DNA of 64,000 nt from Eutreptiella sp. 'Long Island Sound 2002' (Eukaryota > Euglenozoa > Euglenophyceae > Eutreptiales > Eutreptiaceae), in NCBI GenBank assembly GCA_964036045.1, contig OZ038389.1, forward strand, positions 41,108,064-41,172,063. Direction: 5' to 3'. The notes below the pieces were generated by a model. It was not told the DNA's origin. It was given only the letters and a program-made list of their open reading frames with translations, and ran no database searches. A program made the position numbers and the translations under genes. Below are positions 36,601 through 46,790 of this stretch, in pieces. Numbering within the stretch: the stretch's first letter is position 1; every line of letters begins with the position of its first letter.

Positions 36601-37740
36601 TACCTTCATGCTAAATGTCAAAACACCCCGTTCCGGCAAGACGTAGGCTGGACTTGTGGGTCCCCACCCTTCACCTTATGTGTGCGAAGCACGCAACCGC
36701 AGTCCCCACAAAATGCACAATAGGGTTCCTACACATTATTGTTGTGCAGGTGGAAGGCAATGTGGATGCACATCTACCCTAATGGCATTGGCTTACAACA
36801 CCTTGAAACCCGGCAAATGACCTCTCCCTCACGTTGGTGAACCTTGGGCGGAAGCAAGGTCACACGGTCACATGGTACAACCCCGCCTGCCAAAACCAGT
36901 GGTGCGCCAATATTGGGCTACAATTACATGGCACAAGCGTTCGGCACATCAAAGTTCTAGCACCCAAAACCCCACCCCTCTGGGCAAGGATTCAAGAATT
37001 CACATCCCCCATAGTCCACCTCCACCAATTGTCTTGTTGCCCCCTCCACACCACTTTCCCATCCCATTCCCGCGCGGTGACAGGCCGTGGAAAGCCTACC
37101 ACGAAGGCTACCCTAGTGGGCAACTCCCAGTGTTAGGGGTCTAACAGCCAAGCTCCCCCTTGAGAGCCGAAGAAGGAGTAAGGGGAAAGGTGGCACTCTG
37201 GGCGGGCATCCCAAGGGTGTGAAGAAATGAAACAAGCTGGCAGCCTTCGGACAAATTGCAAGGACCAACATATGCTTGCCCGCTGTTCGGGCAAGACTGT
37301 CCACAGACTGCTGGGCGTGTTTGCCGTTGATACACATGTTGAGGGCGCCGAAGATATGTGTGTCCGTCCCATTATATGTGATGTACCCCCATTGTGCCTC
37401 TCAAAACACGCGTGTCAACTTTGTCCTCACCCCCCCCCTCCTTGTCACCGGGTAAGAACCACACATACTTCGGGTCAACATGGCTCCAAAAGGTTGAAGT
37501 GTGGGGAGTGCGGGTAAGGCACGTCACACCACCATCTACGGACTATTGCCAGGGCAGACTCTGCCGGGTACGTCCGCAAGGGAGATGTCCATGTTGGCAA
37601 TGTAATGTTTAGGCTATGCTATATCGTTGAGGTAGGATCCAAGACCAAGATGCATCCCCAACCGGAAAGGGGCCTATCCATATTGATTAGGGTTCCCGCA
37701 CACACGGGTAAAAGGAGTGGGTCCTTTAAAAAAAAAGATG
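33621..37740. other. Intronic G-rich and low-complexity stretch, telomere-like block, unassigned ORFs
   Basis: Multiple G-runs (34186-34202, 34237-34250, 34271-34279, 34303-34315) and a TTAGGG block (34367-34404) followed by a short CAG/CAGCAG tract (34470-34506). Positions 34700-35420 are rich in runs such as CCAAAAATGGG and GCCCATTTTGG that recur imperfectly. Degenerate TTAGGG-like sequence is at 35540-35600. A plus frame (35756-36313) and an opposing acidic minus frame (36351-36043, PDEDDSEVAAA) are open, with no domain recognised. Confidence 0.4.
34367..34404. repeat. Interstitial telomere-like (TTAGGG)n
   Basis: Six perfect TTAGGG units preceded by CTAGGG. Vertebrate-type TTAGGG telomeres also occur in many algae and protists. 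The block is internal, inside a gene intron, so it is an interstitial telomeric sequence and not a chromosome end. Confidence 0.92.
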
Positions 37741-37749
37741 CTTAGGGGG

Positions 37750-39620
37750 CCTATTGCGCATTGTACAAGGGTGGAGTGTGCAAAAAAAAGTGACTACGGT
37801 GACAATGAATGGCCTGTCTTGTTGTTGCAAGGATTCCCAACCCGCGTTGTAGGCTGCGCCGCAGGCACCGCAGGGGAGGCTCTAAGGCCTTAAGCAGGTC
37901 AAACACGGCCTCAACCTCTTGCTTCTTGTCCAGATAAGAAGGCATGTCCAACCTGGGTTCACCGCAACACTTGTGCAATTCCTGCAAGACCCGTAGGACA
38001 GCCCCCCTTGCTCGAAAAGGCCATCCTTGTCTAGCGCATAATACACCATTTTCATGACGTGGGAGTTGAAGTTCCTACAAATTCCTAGTTCATCAATGTG
38101 GAAGGGAATTTGGGCAACCACCGGTATCCATGCCTTGGTGATTCTTGCCTCCACATACAAGGCAGCTTGCAACAAAAAAGAGAAATGCGAGACCCCTTCC
38201 GTGTCCGCCGACACAACAATGCCATGGCAGTCCCAAAAGGAAGCACTGCTACATAGCTTTGCCATGTGCTGCCGTATGGCACGGCTATGCTCAGCCTAGA
38301 ACTTCCCACATGTGGGAATGACCCACACGGGGATGGCGGCGTAAGACTCTGTAGCATGGAGGGCCAAGAACACCACCGTGGCCAGTGTGGTTGCATGGTA
38401 CCTGGCAGCATCCCAGTTGGTTGGCTGCCCCACTGCCTCAACGTCTTCATCTCTTCACCGCTGCACAATGTCACCGCCTTTTTGCAGCAAATGGCGCACA
38501 AACCAACCGCATGACCTTTAAGGGAGACGGCAATAACGTCCTCCATGTGAAGCTCGTCAATCAAGAGGTGCCACAAATGCACACCCTCGACGTGCTTGAC
38601 GCTGTCCAACAGTGACACGAAGGTGGTGGGGCTCCTTGGAGAACATCTGCAGTGTTTGTGCTATGCCTCGCCGCCCGGTGTCGTTGCTGGGTAGGTACGA
38701 CCCTCGTTCACAGCCTGCAGCAACTTGGGGCCTGCGGTGTTCAATGCTGCTAGGGCAGCGGCATCCCTATCCTAGGCATCCCATGATTGCCGTGTCTAGG
38801 CGTCACACAAGTGCGTCACAACCTTCAACGGCGTCTAGCCGGCATGCAGCAAGCAGGCGGCATGGCGACCCGCTAGCGGCTGGTGGTCCTTTGCAAGCTC
38901 AACGTACGTCTCGCACAGCTGCCAAAAGCGGTGCCCAATCCCTCTTGGGCCACCCACTTGATGTTGTTCGCCTCATCGAGGCGGGCGACAAACACTGCCG
39001 GAGCGATGAGGTAGTGCGGCTCGGTGGGGGTGAGGTGCATGGCGGTCTCCATAATGCCTTCACCTTGCCTCCCCACGTGGCTGTTCTCAGCTCCACGCAG
39101 GAGAGGCACAAACGGTATGCATCCGTGATATCATTCCAGCGGGCTAGGCCCCAGCAATGGAGCGAGAAAAGAGCCCTAGAACCGCGGAACTCCCAAGGGG
39201 GTTGTTCGTAGTTGCTGCGCATGATGGGGATACATCCTCCTAAGCTAGCGTGCTCACTTGCCTTGGTCGCACACTAGGGCAATTGTGGCCCCTGTTGTGA
39301 CGGGGTAGTCCCAATTTCAACTCGGCATCCAACCACTGAATCGTTGCCGGTGGCGGCAAGTCAAGTTGGAGGTGGGCAAGGGCAGCCATAGTGGATGTTG
39401 CCCGTACTCCACCCGCAAAAGCAGGAGCCCGCAAAAGCGGCTTTTCGTTCGTGCAAATCATCATGCCCAAAAGGAATATGGCACCCGTAGGGGCAGCCCG
39501 AGGGAAGGACTCTGCAACCACCTTCCCGCAGTGCAGCTAGTCTCTGTGCTGCTCCCCTTGCAGTGCACCTCCACAAAGGCCTTGTTAGTATGGCCCATGG
39601 TAATGGGCACAACCTTCCCA
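37750..39620 (-). pseudogene. Broken ORFs of an unidentified element
   Basis: Minus-strand pieces in shifting frames: 39521-39240 (GAIFLLGMMICTNEKPLLRA..., QWLDAELKLGLP), 39222-39110 (PWEFRGSRALFSLHCWGLAR then WNDITDAYR), 39109-38873 (HYLIAPAVFVARLDEANNIK then WVAQEGLG), 38618-38400 (HLWHLLIDELHMEDVIAVSL, CAICCKKAV) and 38265-37882 (FSFLLQAALYVEARITKAWI, VMKMVYYALDKDG). The composition is protein-like, and frame changes suggest decay rather than splicing. RALFSLHCWGLARWNDI has a tyrosine-recombinase flavour (helix before the first catalytic Arg), but no catalytic set can be shown. Confidence 0.3.
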
Positions 39621-39915
39621 CAAGGGCACTACCCCTTCTTAGCAGCTATGTTCCGGTCTTGCACCCTGCACCGACACTATAAAGGGCACTAGGGGGGGCG
39701 TCAGCCATAGGGGCTATGGAGAATGTAGAAACACCAGTGAGGTGACCTAAAAACTAACAAACACACAGAATTAGAAAATTGTTTCATGGTGCCCAAAACA
39801 CTAGCAAGCAACTTCTGTCATACGGGTATGACCAGACCACACAGACCATCCACAGACCACTAACAAACCGCAAACAAGCACCCACAAAGAGTAGGGGATT
39901 CATCATATTCAGGCC

Positions 39916-39945
39916 CTTTTGACCACACACACACACACACACACA
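39916..39945. repeat. (CA)n microsatellite
   Basis: About eleven CA units inside SDR intron 3. Confidence 0.9.
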
Positions 39946-40982
39946 CCCTTCGAACCGGCTGAACATAAAAGCCACACCTCCCTGGGGCTGCCCCACCACC
40001 TCCCGGAGTTACTCGAGGGTGGGCTATTGGGAACCCACTGCGCAACGATGACCCCTAACACAGGCAGGCTAGCTGTACGACTTGCATTGGGGCCAGGTGC
40101 AAGCAAAAAAAACCACCTCTTCACCTTTTTCAACCAAGACTCTTGTCCCCCACTTGTGTTTTTTTTTTACTGATGCCATGTTTTTTTGTCAACTGTGACA
40201 CTTGCCCCCTGCCCCCCCTAGGCTCCATTGTGGGTATGTGTGGGGATCGACCTTGGAGGAGTTTGTCCTGAGTCACCCCATCCGGGCCATCCTAGATGTT
40301 GTGGGAGCGGGGGCTGTGTGCACTGGGCTCAGAAACCTGGACCTGCTTACTGTGTTGCAGTTTTTGTACATACATAAGAAAAGGGGCCAACCGAACGTCC
40401 CCGCCCACACTTGGGGGGGGGGGGGGCGCTTTCTGTTGATTCAACAACCAAACCCGGCCTAGCCACACTAGGGGGGATGGGGCTTCCGCTTAGTTCAGAG
40501 ATGTCGCACCGTCCACCTATGTTACTCTTTACTTGCTACTCTTTTGGAGAGTCCGTTTGCCGTTAGAACACCCATGCCCCTATCCTTGGCGGTTGGTTCA
40601 TCAGTTAGCACCTTGGGAGGGGGTGCAAGAAAAAGCTCTCCTGCAGTAGGCAAATTTTCATCTGGTAGGGGTGGCGCACCGTATATCACCCAACAAGAGA
40701 ACGGAGGGTCACAGGGAGGAACTCAAGCCACACCCACATGGGCCGTGGGAAGCCCGGCACAACCCCCCAAAACAGACCCGGGAGCCGACCCCTGGCGATC
40801 TCCATCCAACCCCCACCACGGCAGCAGAGGAGACCCCTTCCGTGGTGGCCGGCAGGGGGAAAGTCCCTTATGAGCCGCGGCAAAGCTTCCCCCCAGTTTG
40901 TGTGCCAGCCTAGAGGCGCACACCTGAAGCCGCCCCTATTTACACACCCACACCATGGTGAGGTCATGCACTACTAGACAGA

Positions 40983-41340
40983 TGTGGTGTAGTGTAGTAT
41001 CATGAAGTATAGCGCATAGTGCAGTGAAGTGCAGGGGAGTGGAGTGGAATGGAGTGGAGTGGAGTGGAGTGGAGTGGAATGGACTGTAGTGCATTGTAGT
41101 GTAGCGTAGTGCAATATATAGTGCAGTGTGGTGCAGTGTAGGGTAGCGCGTAGTCCAGTGGAATTTAGCGGAGTGGGGCGGAGAGGAGAGGAGTGGAGTG
41201 GAGTGGAGTGCAGTGCAGTGCAGTGCAGTGTAGTGCAGTGTAGTCTAGTGCAGTGTAGTGTGGTGTAGTGTAGTCTACTGCAGTGGAGTGGAGTGGAGTG
41301 GAGTGGAGTGGAGTGGAGTGCAATGCAGTGTAGGGCAGAC
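40983..41340. repeat. Pentanucleotide satellite (GTAGT/GGAGT/GCAGT)
   Basis: About 70 pentamers of the form G[TGC]AGT with local homogenised blocks: GGAGT at 41036-41085 and 41283-41320, GCAGT at 41210-41240. It begins about 370 bp downstream (in gene direction) of SDR exon 3. Repeated TAC/CTACAC translations are by-products. Confidence 0.95.
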
Positions 41341-41708
41341 ACAACATTCACTTCACTGCCATCCTGCTTTGGTCACGAGGCAGGTACCCGAACTAGCATG
41401 TCCTTCTGTGTTCACAGCACAACCCATGCCAACAATCCGCACTGATTCTGGGGTGTCAGAAACAGGAAGAGTACCCAAGGATGCCAGCAGTGGAATGAGG
41501 TCAAGAAACAAGTGACCCAAGACTTGTGTAGGATTTAGGTCAAGGTTTGAGGTTGATTGTGGTCTAACTGAACTCCTCTGACAATGATTGCAATCGTGTG
41601 GCATTTCTGCATCCAGCAAACGTTTCACATGCAGTATACAACGATACAATATTGCAGCTGTGCCGAAATGTTGCCAAAATGGACCTTGCCCTTTTGCAAG
41701 TGGCACAC

Positions 41709-41783
41709 CTCCATCCCGTCAATGGTCTTCATTCCTTTGTCCATGGGGACCCAGACCCCAGCATTGCATATTAGTGCATCAAT
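41709..41783 (-). CDS. SDR exon 3: 75-bp NAG-motif exon
   Basis: 25 codons, IDALICNAGVWVPMDKGMKT followed by IDGME, between CCCTGCAG and GAG|GTGTGC. It contributes the conserved [ND]-NAG strand (here CNAG, Cys in place of the usual first Asn) and the T-x-DG-x-E turn that precedes the NHLGHF block. It is isolated by 8.8 kb upstream and 15.7 kb downstream, yet joins both neighbours in phase 0 without any gap relative to the family. Confidence 0.92.
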
Positions 41784-42054
41784 CTGCAGGGATGAAAGAC
41801 GATGGGCAGGATGGGGGGATGCAAAGAAACGGGGGTCCACCAAGCAGGCCTGCACAGCGAGCAGGCGAAAAGCAAGAAAAGCTTGCAAAGAGGGAATGTG
41901 TGGGGGCCGGGGGCACAATATGCCCCCATGTGTGGTCCCTGTGTGGTCGCCTGCATGCAATCTGTCTGGCCCTGGGCAAACGTTCCGTGTCTGTTGTGGG
42001 ACCATGCCAATGTGCGCCGCTCTGCGCCCCACAAGGGCACCATGCACCAGAGGG

Positions 42055-42151
42055 AGAGAGTGGCACTCAAAACGCATGCAAGGGGCAGAGAGTGGCACTC
42101 AAAACATATGCAAGGGGCAGAGAGTGGCACTCAAAACGCATGCAAGGGGCA
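42055..42151. repeat. 32-bp tandem triplication
   Basis: Three copies with a TGGCACTCAAAACGCATGCA core (second copy has CATATG for CGCATG), starting at 42061, 42093 and 42125. Near-identity implies recent origin. Confidence 0.93.
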
Positions 42152-43229
42152 GACAAGGGTCACACAGGAGTGCATCGAACAGCAACAACAACAGGTCAAA
42201 GAGTGGGCCTCCTGGAATATTTCCTGCAGCATCATTTCTTCCATTCTTTGTCGTTTCGCCTTATGAGCCACAGACCATAGGAGGATGGTGGGGCGGCTTT
42301 CCCCGGCTTGCAACAGGCTGATGCACCAATTGGTGCGAGAGGCTCAGAAAGGGCCTAAGCACTCGTTTGGGCACCCCAACGTTGGAAAAAGCCATTTTTG
42401 CGCCCCCAGGACCCTTGTTGGACCCATTTTGCCCCTCGCTGCATGGGCTCTGCACGGGCTTAGAATTGCCAAGCCCGTGCCTGTACTAGTCTAGGCGTCT
42501 TGTTTCCCAATTCCTTACAGGGAGAGGGGTTGGCGTGCAGACTGCCAAAAAAAGTGTCTGTGCGTACTGTGGTCGGGTGGATCCATCTTGACCAGGGTAT
42601 GAGAAGGGATCGTGGTCAGGAGGGTAATGCAACACAAAGAAAATCACGTGCAAGTGCTGAAAAAGACGGGTCTGTGCAATGATGACCGGTCGGTAGGCCA
42701 CTGCCATACAAACAAGATGGTGGCGTGTGGCCTTCTCTGGCATGTCCTGCACACACTGCGCCCACTCAATGAGGAGGGAATAATCAACCTCATAGTCGAA
42801 TGCAGGTGGGACATCTGAAACCTGCAGCTGGGCTGGGCGGAGCGCAACTGCCATACAACAGAGAAGGGTGGTAACATTCGGGGGGGGGGGGGGGATTCTC
42901 ATTGAAGACATTCTTGGCTTTTGTGACATCTTGCTATACATGTTCACCCTCAAGCATTTTTTTGCAAGTCCTAGTCAAACCACCACCTCAAGTTCAAATG
43001 ATGCACTTTGCATAAGTTTTGGAAGCAGTGTTGACAGATCCAGGTTTCACCAAGGTGGTGGCATTTGTATGCCGAATTAATGGGAAAATTGAAGGGGAAA
43101 AAATCTGTCAACGACAAAACCTGTGGTGTGGTGTTCCCCAAAATTCTTCCCCCCATGCAACCAGGCTCCGACCAGATAGGGAGTAATTAGAGTAAATGGG
43201 CAAAATTCTATTGCCTTCGGCAGTGCACC

Positions 43230-43320
43230 TCAAAGAGAGGCTGACAGTCAGCCAATCAGTCAGTTAGTCAGGCAAGCACTCAGTCAGACAGTCAGTCGGG
43301 CAAGCAAGCAGGCCGACAGA
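43230..43320. repeat. CAGT/CAGTCAG-rich tract
   Basis: Imperfect CAGTCAGT and GGCAAGCA repeats just upstream of the tRNA-like segment. Confidence 0.7.
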
Positions 43321-43395
43321 AACACACAGTTTGGGTTTTTTCAGCGGCAGACTCGGCTACAAGCAGTGGGGAGAGCAGCAACTGTCAGAACAAGC

Positions 43396-43465
43396 AATGG
43401 TCGACTGGTAATGCAGCCGACCACCGACGTGTAGGTCGGCGATTCGATTCCCAGCCGGCCAACCA
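43396..43465 (+). ncRNA. tRNA-like segment with A-box and B-box (possible SINE head)
   Basis: TGGTCGACTGGTAATGC fits the pol III A-box (D-arm) and GATTCGATTCCC, about 43 bp later, fits the B-box (T-arm). Between them GCCGACC...GGTCGGC forms a 7-bp anticodon-like stem, but the loop is 11 nt. The T-stem and acceptor stem do not pair, so it is not a functional tRNA. A tRNA-derived SINE fragment is the more likely reading. Confidence 0.3.
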
Positions 43466-43681
43466 ACGGCGGCATCGGCCGACCTGTCAGCTCTGCCCAA
43501 TCTGACCCTCGTTCAAACCCTTCTAAGCACAAACTTTTGACCCCCCCCCCCAAAAAAAAGTGATCTCCAGTTTCAGGGGATAGAGGCCTCGAATAAAAAA
43601 AATCCATTGAGGGAACGTCTTATTGGGCAAAATAATGATTTTATCAGGGGTTGTACAGCAAATATTATGCCTTGGGGTATG

Positions 43682-43960
43682 CTACGCAAATGGCCCCCAA
43701 GAAAGGGGGTATACGACGCCCGCGCTTGCGCTTGATCCAAGAATCTCTCTTCGAGGTGATTTCCCCAAGATCCTTGCCAACAAAGTTTCCCACTTGATGG
43801 ATGCTTTGTTGTAAAAACCAGCCGTCTTGGTGCGGACTTTGAGTGCTTGTGCATAATGAAGCCACAACCCCCTGAGGCATCCAAAGCTGCACTGTTTTGC
43901 TTGGGCCGCATCTCTACATGCACCAATCAAGTCATCAACATCATCAAGCAACAAGCACAC
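43682..43960 (-). CDS. Candidate exon inside SDR intron 2, function unknown
   Basis: A very good acceptor (TTCTCCTTTTTCAG) is followed by 92 codons and TAG. The translation (VCLLLDDVDDLIGACRDAAQ, then WLHYAQALKVRTKTAGFYNK and WETLLARILGKSPRREILG) has a helical, charged composition unlike intron sequence. It has the same strand as the SDR gene. It could be the 3' exon of a nested gene, an alternative terminal exon, or mobile-element remains. No family recognised. Confidence 0.33.
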   Translation of the reverse strand: MCLLLDDVDDLIGACRDAAQAKQCSFGCLRGLWLHYAQALKVRTKTAGFYNKASIKWETLLARILGKSPRREILGSSASAGVVYPLSWGPFA

Positions 43961-44996
43961 CTGAAAAAGGAGAACATCAGGGTTGTGGCACACAAATAAA
44001 GGATGCAATCTTGAGGCAACACCTCATACTTTGTACAAATAATGTGGCAAGCAAGTCCACAACACCAAGGTGTGTGCCCTCAAGGAAAGCAACGTGGTCT
44101 GTGGTGGGGTCCATGACATGGACAGTTGTAGTGTTTGAGGCGCAGCTGCTCCTCCGTGTGTTTTTTTTGTACGAAGAATAAGAATCTACATAATCCGCGA
44201 ATACCAGCCTTGCCCATGCATACATAGCACAAAAGCACATAGAAAAACAGAAGCCCAGAAAAAAAATCAAATTCCAGGCGTGACCCGGCAAAAAAAAAAA
44301 AACAAGTAGCAACCACGAAAAATAACCAGCACCGCCACTCGCAACAACGAATCCGCAACGGGCAGGCCACAAAGAGCGAAAAATAACAACGGAAGGCGAA
44401 AATGAAAGGACCACACACCGATCTTGAATTTTCAACTGAACATCGCCCAAACCGCGTGAAGCATGCGGCAATCACCTTGGAGCCATAGGTATTGGCAACC
44501 CCGCATCTAGTCATATACAACTGCCCCGCCCTCCTACTGCAACTCTCCATCGGTGTTGCTGGGCGCATGTAGAGATGCCCACGTGGACGTGCCGGCTTTT
44601 CACAAACACTTCCCGGTGACGAATTTTTCCAGTGGAGGCCCCAAGCCCCATACTAAGATCAGTAGCGGCGCCCCAAAGGTAGCGCACCTCATTGTCACCC
44701 GCATCCATGCTTGTCTTGAGATACATTCGGATGCCCGACGACAAACTCTCTATTCCCACATCACGCTAGCCCAAAAGAGTTTGCAGGCGCCGTTCGTACA
44801 AATGCCGATTGGTTGCCGCACATCAAGCGAACCAACTCAAGCCATGCCGCAAGCGACGTCCTTTGCCGCCGGCGAGGGCGGCAAATAGGACCGTCCATCA
44901 AGTGTTCCGGCGAGGGATGGGCGCGTACACTAAGGCTTGGGCCTATTTGCATCGCGATCACGACGGGACTGCCCATAGTACCTTCGGAGATCTTGT

Positions 44997-46057
44997 GTAC
45001 CCCCCGCCCCCCTTGCAAAGTCCCGGGGTAGCGCGCGACGGTCTCCCGGGTGGGGGGGGGAGACGGTCACCAAGTGACGGTGTCCCGGGGGGGGGGGGGG
45101 GACATTGCAAGGGTATCTCAAGGCAAACTGTGGTACCCTCCACTGACGCAAGCAAAGAGAACACGTGTGAAGCGACTTTCGCGTTGATGCGGTGCCAATG
45201 TGTTTCATCCAACACAAATGTTATTGAGGATCCAAAGGAACGGTAAAGAACTTCTGGGTACGAGAATAACACACTTTGAATTGTTGCACATGCTCGGTTT
45301 GCATGACAGGCACGGGGTGTGTTGCACTGGCCGAGGAGGAGGAGGCAATGGCGCTCGGGGCTGGTTTGGCAGCCGCTTTAGCGCCCGCTTGCACAGCCAA
45401 ACCAGCTGGCTTTCCTCTTGGCTGGGGGGCAGCCTTTCCTCTTGCCTTGGGGGCAGCCACCATCGTCCGTCACAACGGGATTTGGCTTCAAGAAGGCATC
45501 CAATGTGGATTGCAAGCTGCGCTTCCGGGGCACATTTGCGGCCATAGTGGGTTGTGTAGGCTGTGCCGGTGTTTGGGGTTGCGGAGACATGGGCGTAACA
45601 TCCGGTGACTCTGGCGACTTGGGGGATTCAACCGCCACAGCCTCTAGCCTTGACACTTGAGCACTCTCATGATCCACCGGAGTGACCCCACCAGGGCGTA
45701 TGTACCGAATGTGGCAAAACTGCGTCCCATTTGGCGAAGGCCCCACAACAGTGGCCAACACATGTGCACCAAGTGTGCGTGAGTGGTACCGTACATGGTC
45801 ACCGGGAGAAAACATCTTGGGTCTGAAGTGGCAACACAACACACCCATACAACGCCTTTGGAGAGAGAATATCACAGAACATACACAGGTGCTTGATTTG
45901 TAGTACTGGGAAAGCAATGCAAGGCCATGCGTAAAGCAGATGGGCAACACAAACCAGCACAATTCATGTTAACTAGAAAAACATGGAAGTGACGGTGTCC
46001 CGGGGGGGGGGGGGACTTTGCAAGGGGGGGGACTTTGCAAGGGGGGGGGGGGGGTAC
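44997..46057. mobile_element. GTAC-bounded, G/C-tract-ended element (1061 bp), copy 1
   Basis: The left end is GTAC, a C-rich run and TTGCAAAGTCCC. The right end in reverse complement is GTAC, a C14 run and TTGCAAAGTCCC, followed by a second C-run plus TTGCAAAGTCC. The segment AAGTGACGGTGTCCCGGGG with G-run and ACATTGCAAGG at 45073-45113 is repeated in direct orientation at the right end (45987-46024, ACTTTGCAAGG). It contains the minus ORF at 45815-45378. It is the largest of three related-architecture elements and lies in SDR intron 2. Confidence 0.65.
45378..45815 (-). CDS. ORF within the GTAC element: SH3-like fold, Pro-rich linker, PIP-box-like motif
   Basis: 145 codons from ATG at 45815. 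Residues 2-60 (FSPGDHVRYHSRTLGAHVLA, then a V-x-G...G-x-x-x-C-x-IRYIRPGG strand pattern) look like a small SH3/Tudor-type barrel (GDxVxYxSRT, alternating strands). A Pro/Ser/Thr linker (SPKSPESPDVTPMSPQPQTP) follows. RKRSLQSTLDAFLKP contains Q-x-x-L-x-x-F-L, close to the PCNA-interacting motif, and a basic tail (GKRKGCPPAKRK) could be a nuclear signal. Just downstream, another frame (45463-45221) continues the same Ala/Lys/Pro-rich character, suggesting an indel. A short accessory or DNA-binding part of a transposon protein is the likeliest origin; the frame is also open upstream to 45962. Confidence 0.42.
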   Translation of the reverse strand: MFSPGDHVRYHSRTLGAHVLATVVGPSPNGTQFCHIRYIRPGGVTPVDHESAQVSRLEAVAVESPKSPESPDVTPMSPQPQTPAQPTQPTMAANVPRKRSLQSTLDAFLKPNPVVTDDGGCPQGKRKGCPPAKRKASWFGCASGR

Positions 46058-46346
46058 AAGAGGCGCTCGTTAGCTACAATCCCATGCCTCCGACACCCTT
46101 GAATGTGCTGAGTGGGCCAAGATGTGCGAGCATGCGTGGAGAAGAGCAAGTGTGCCCCTCTTGAAATTCCCATCTGTCCCCATTACGGTCATCATGGCTT
46201 GGGCCTGCTACACCACTAAGGCTACTTCATTGTAGCATCATACGTCGGTACTTGATTTCCATAGCCCGCCCCCCCCCCCGAATCCTTTTAATTGTGGCTA
46301 GCCACAGCAATGAGGATGCCCGGGAAGGTCACCTGCCTGCAAGAAT

Positions 46347-46790
46347 TTGGCTGGTAGACATCTCTTATCACTTCGCAGTCCCAAAAGGGCCAAACCATAT
46401 CTAAAAGATAAGCGTGCTAGACGAGAGGACATGATTGACCGCTGCCCCCAAGGTTGCAAGTTGCCATTGAGGCATCACGTTCAATATCTTCTTCGGTTTG
46501 TGGTAAAGACGGCAAGGGGGTGCAAGATCTGGACACGTGCTGAGGAGAGCTTCTATGTCAATTTCTATGTGTGTTGCATGTTTTGTGATGCGTTGCAGCC
46601 CCTCTCAAACCCATTGTTCAGCGTGTGCCGGTGCTCCGCTACCACCGTGAGTCTCCATTAGAGCTCCGGCTCACAAACAAGGTTGGAAGGGAAGTGGATG
46701 CATCAGTGCGTAAGATTGCTACCAGTGCGGCCAAGGGACAACAATTGACATGCATCGGTGGGCAGCCCTACAATGCTTTAAGCTAGTCGC
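46347..46790 (+). pseudogene. Broken plus-strand ORF, unknown
   Basis: 46347-46661 encodes LRSPKRAKPYLKDKRARRED, RHHVQYLLRFVVKTARGCK and a stop. An overlapping frame then gives ESPLELRLTNKVGREVDASV and RKIATSAAKGQQLTCIGG to about 46785. The two frames read like one protein broken by an indel near 46620. No family recognised. It lies just outside the right end of the GTAC element. Confidence 0.27.

Larger units (their letters stand above)
25981..41708 (-). other. SDR intron 3 (15.7 kb) with transposon debris and satellites
   Basis: An intron inferred from the exon 3-exon 4 junction. It contains, in order, a TAGTG pentamer tract (26300-26385), broken ORFs (27040-28114), a 46-bp array (28270-28660), the decayed reverse-transcriptase region (31220-33620), G-rich low complexity (34180-34320), a TTAGGG block (34367-34404), broken ORFs (37750-39620) and a pentanucleotide satellite (40983-41340). 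Most of the ORF debris lies on the minus strand, the same orientation as the host gene. The only alternative to a genuine 15.7-kb intron is assembly error or exon scrambling. Confidence 0.75.

Noticed and set aside
41584-42321. 245-codon plus ORF overlapping SDR exon 3
   Set aside because: Opposite-strand shadow of the exon continuing into the 32-bp tandem repeat; no domain.
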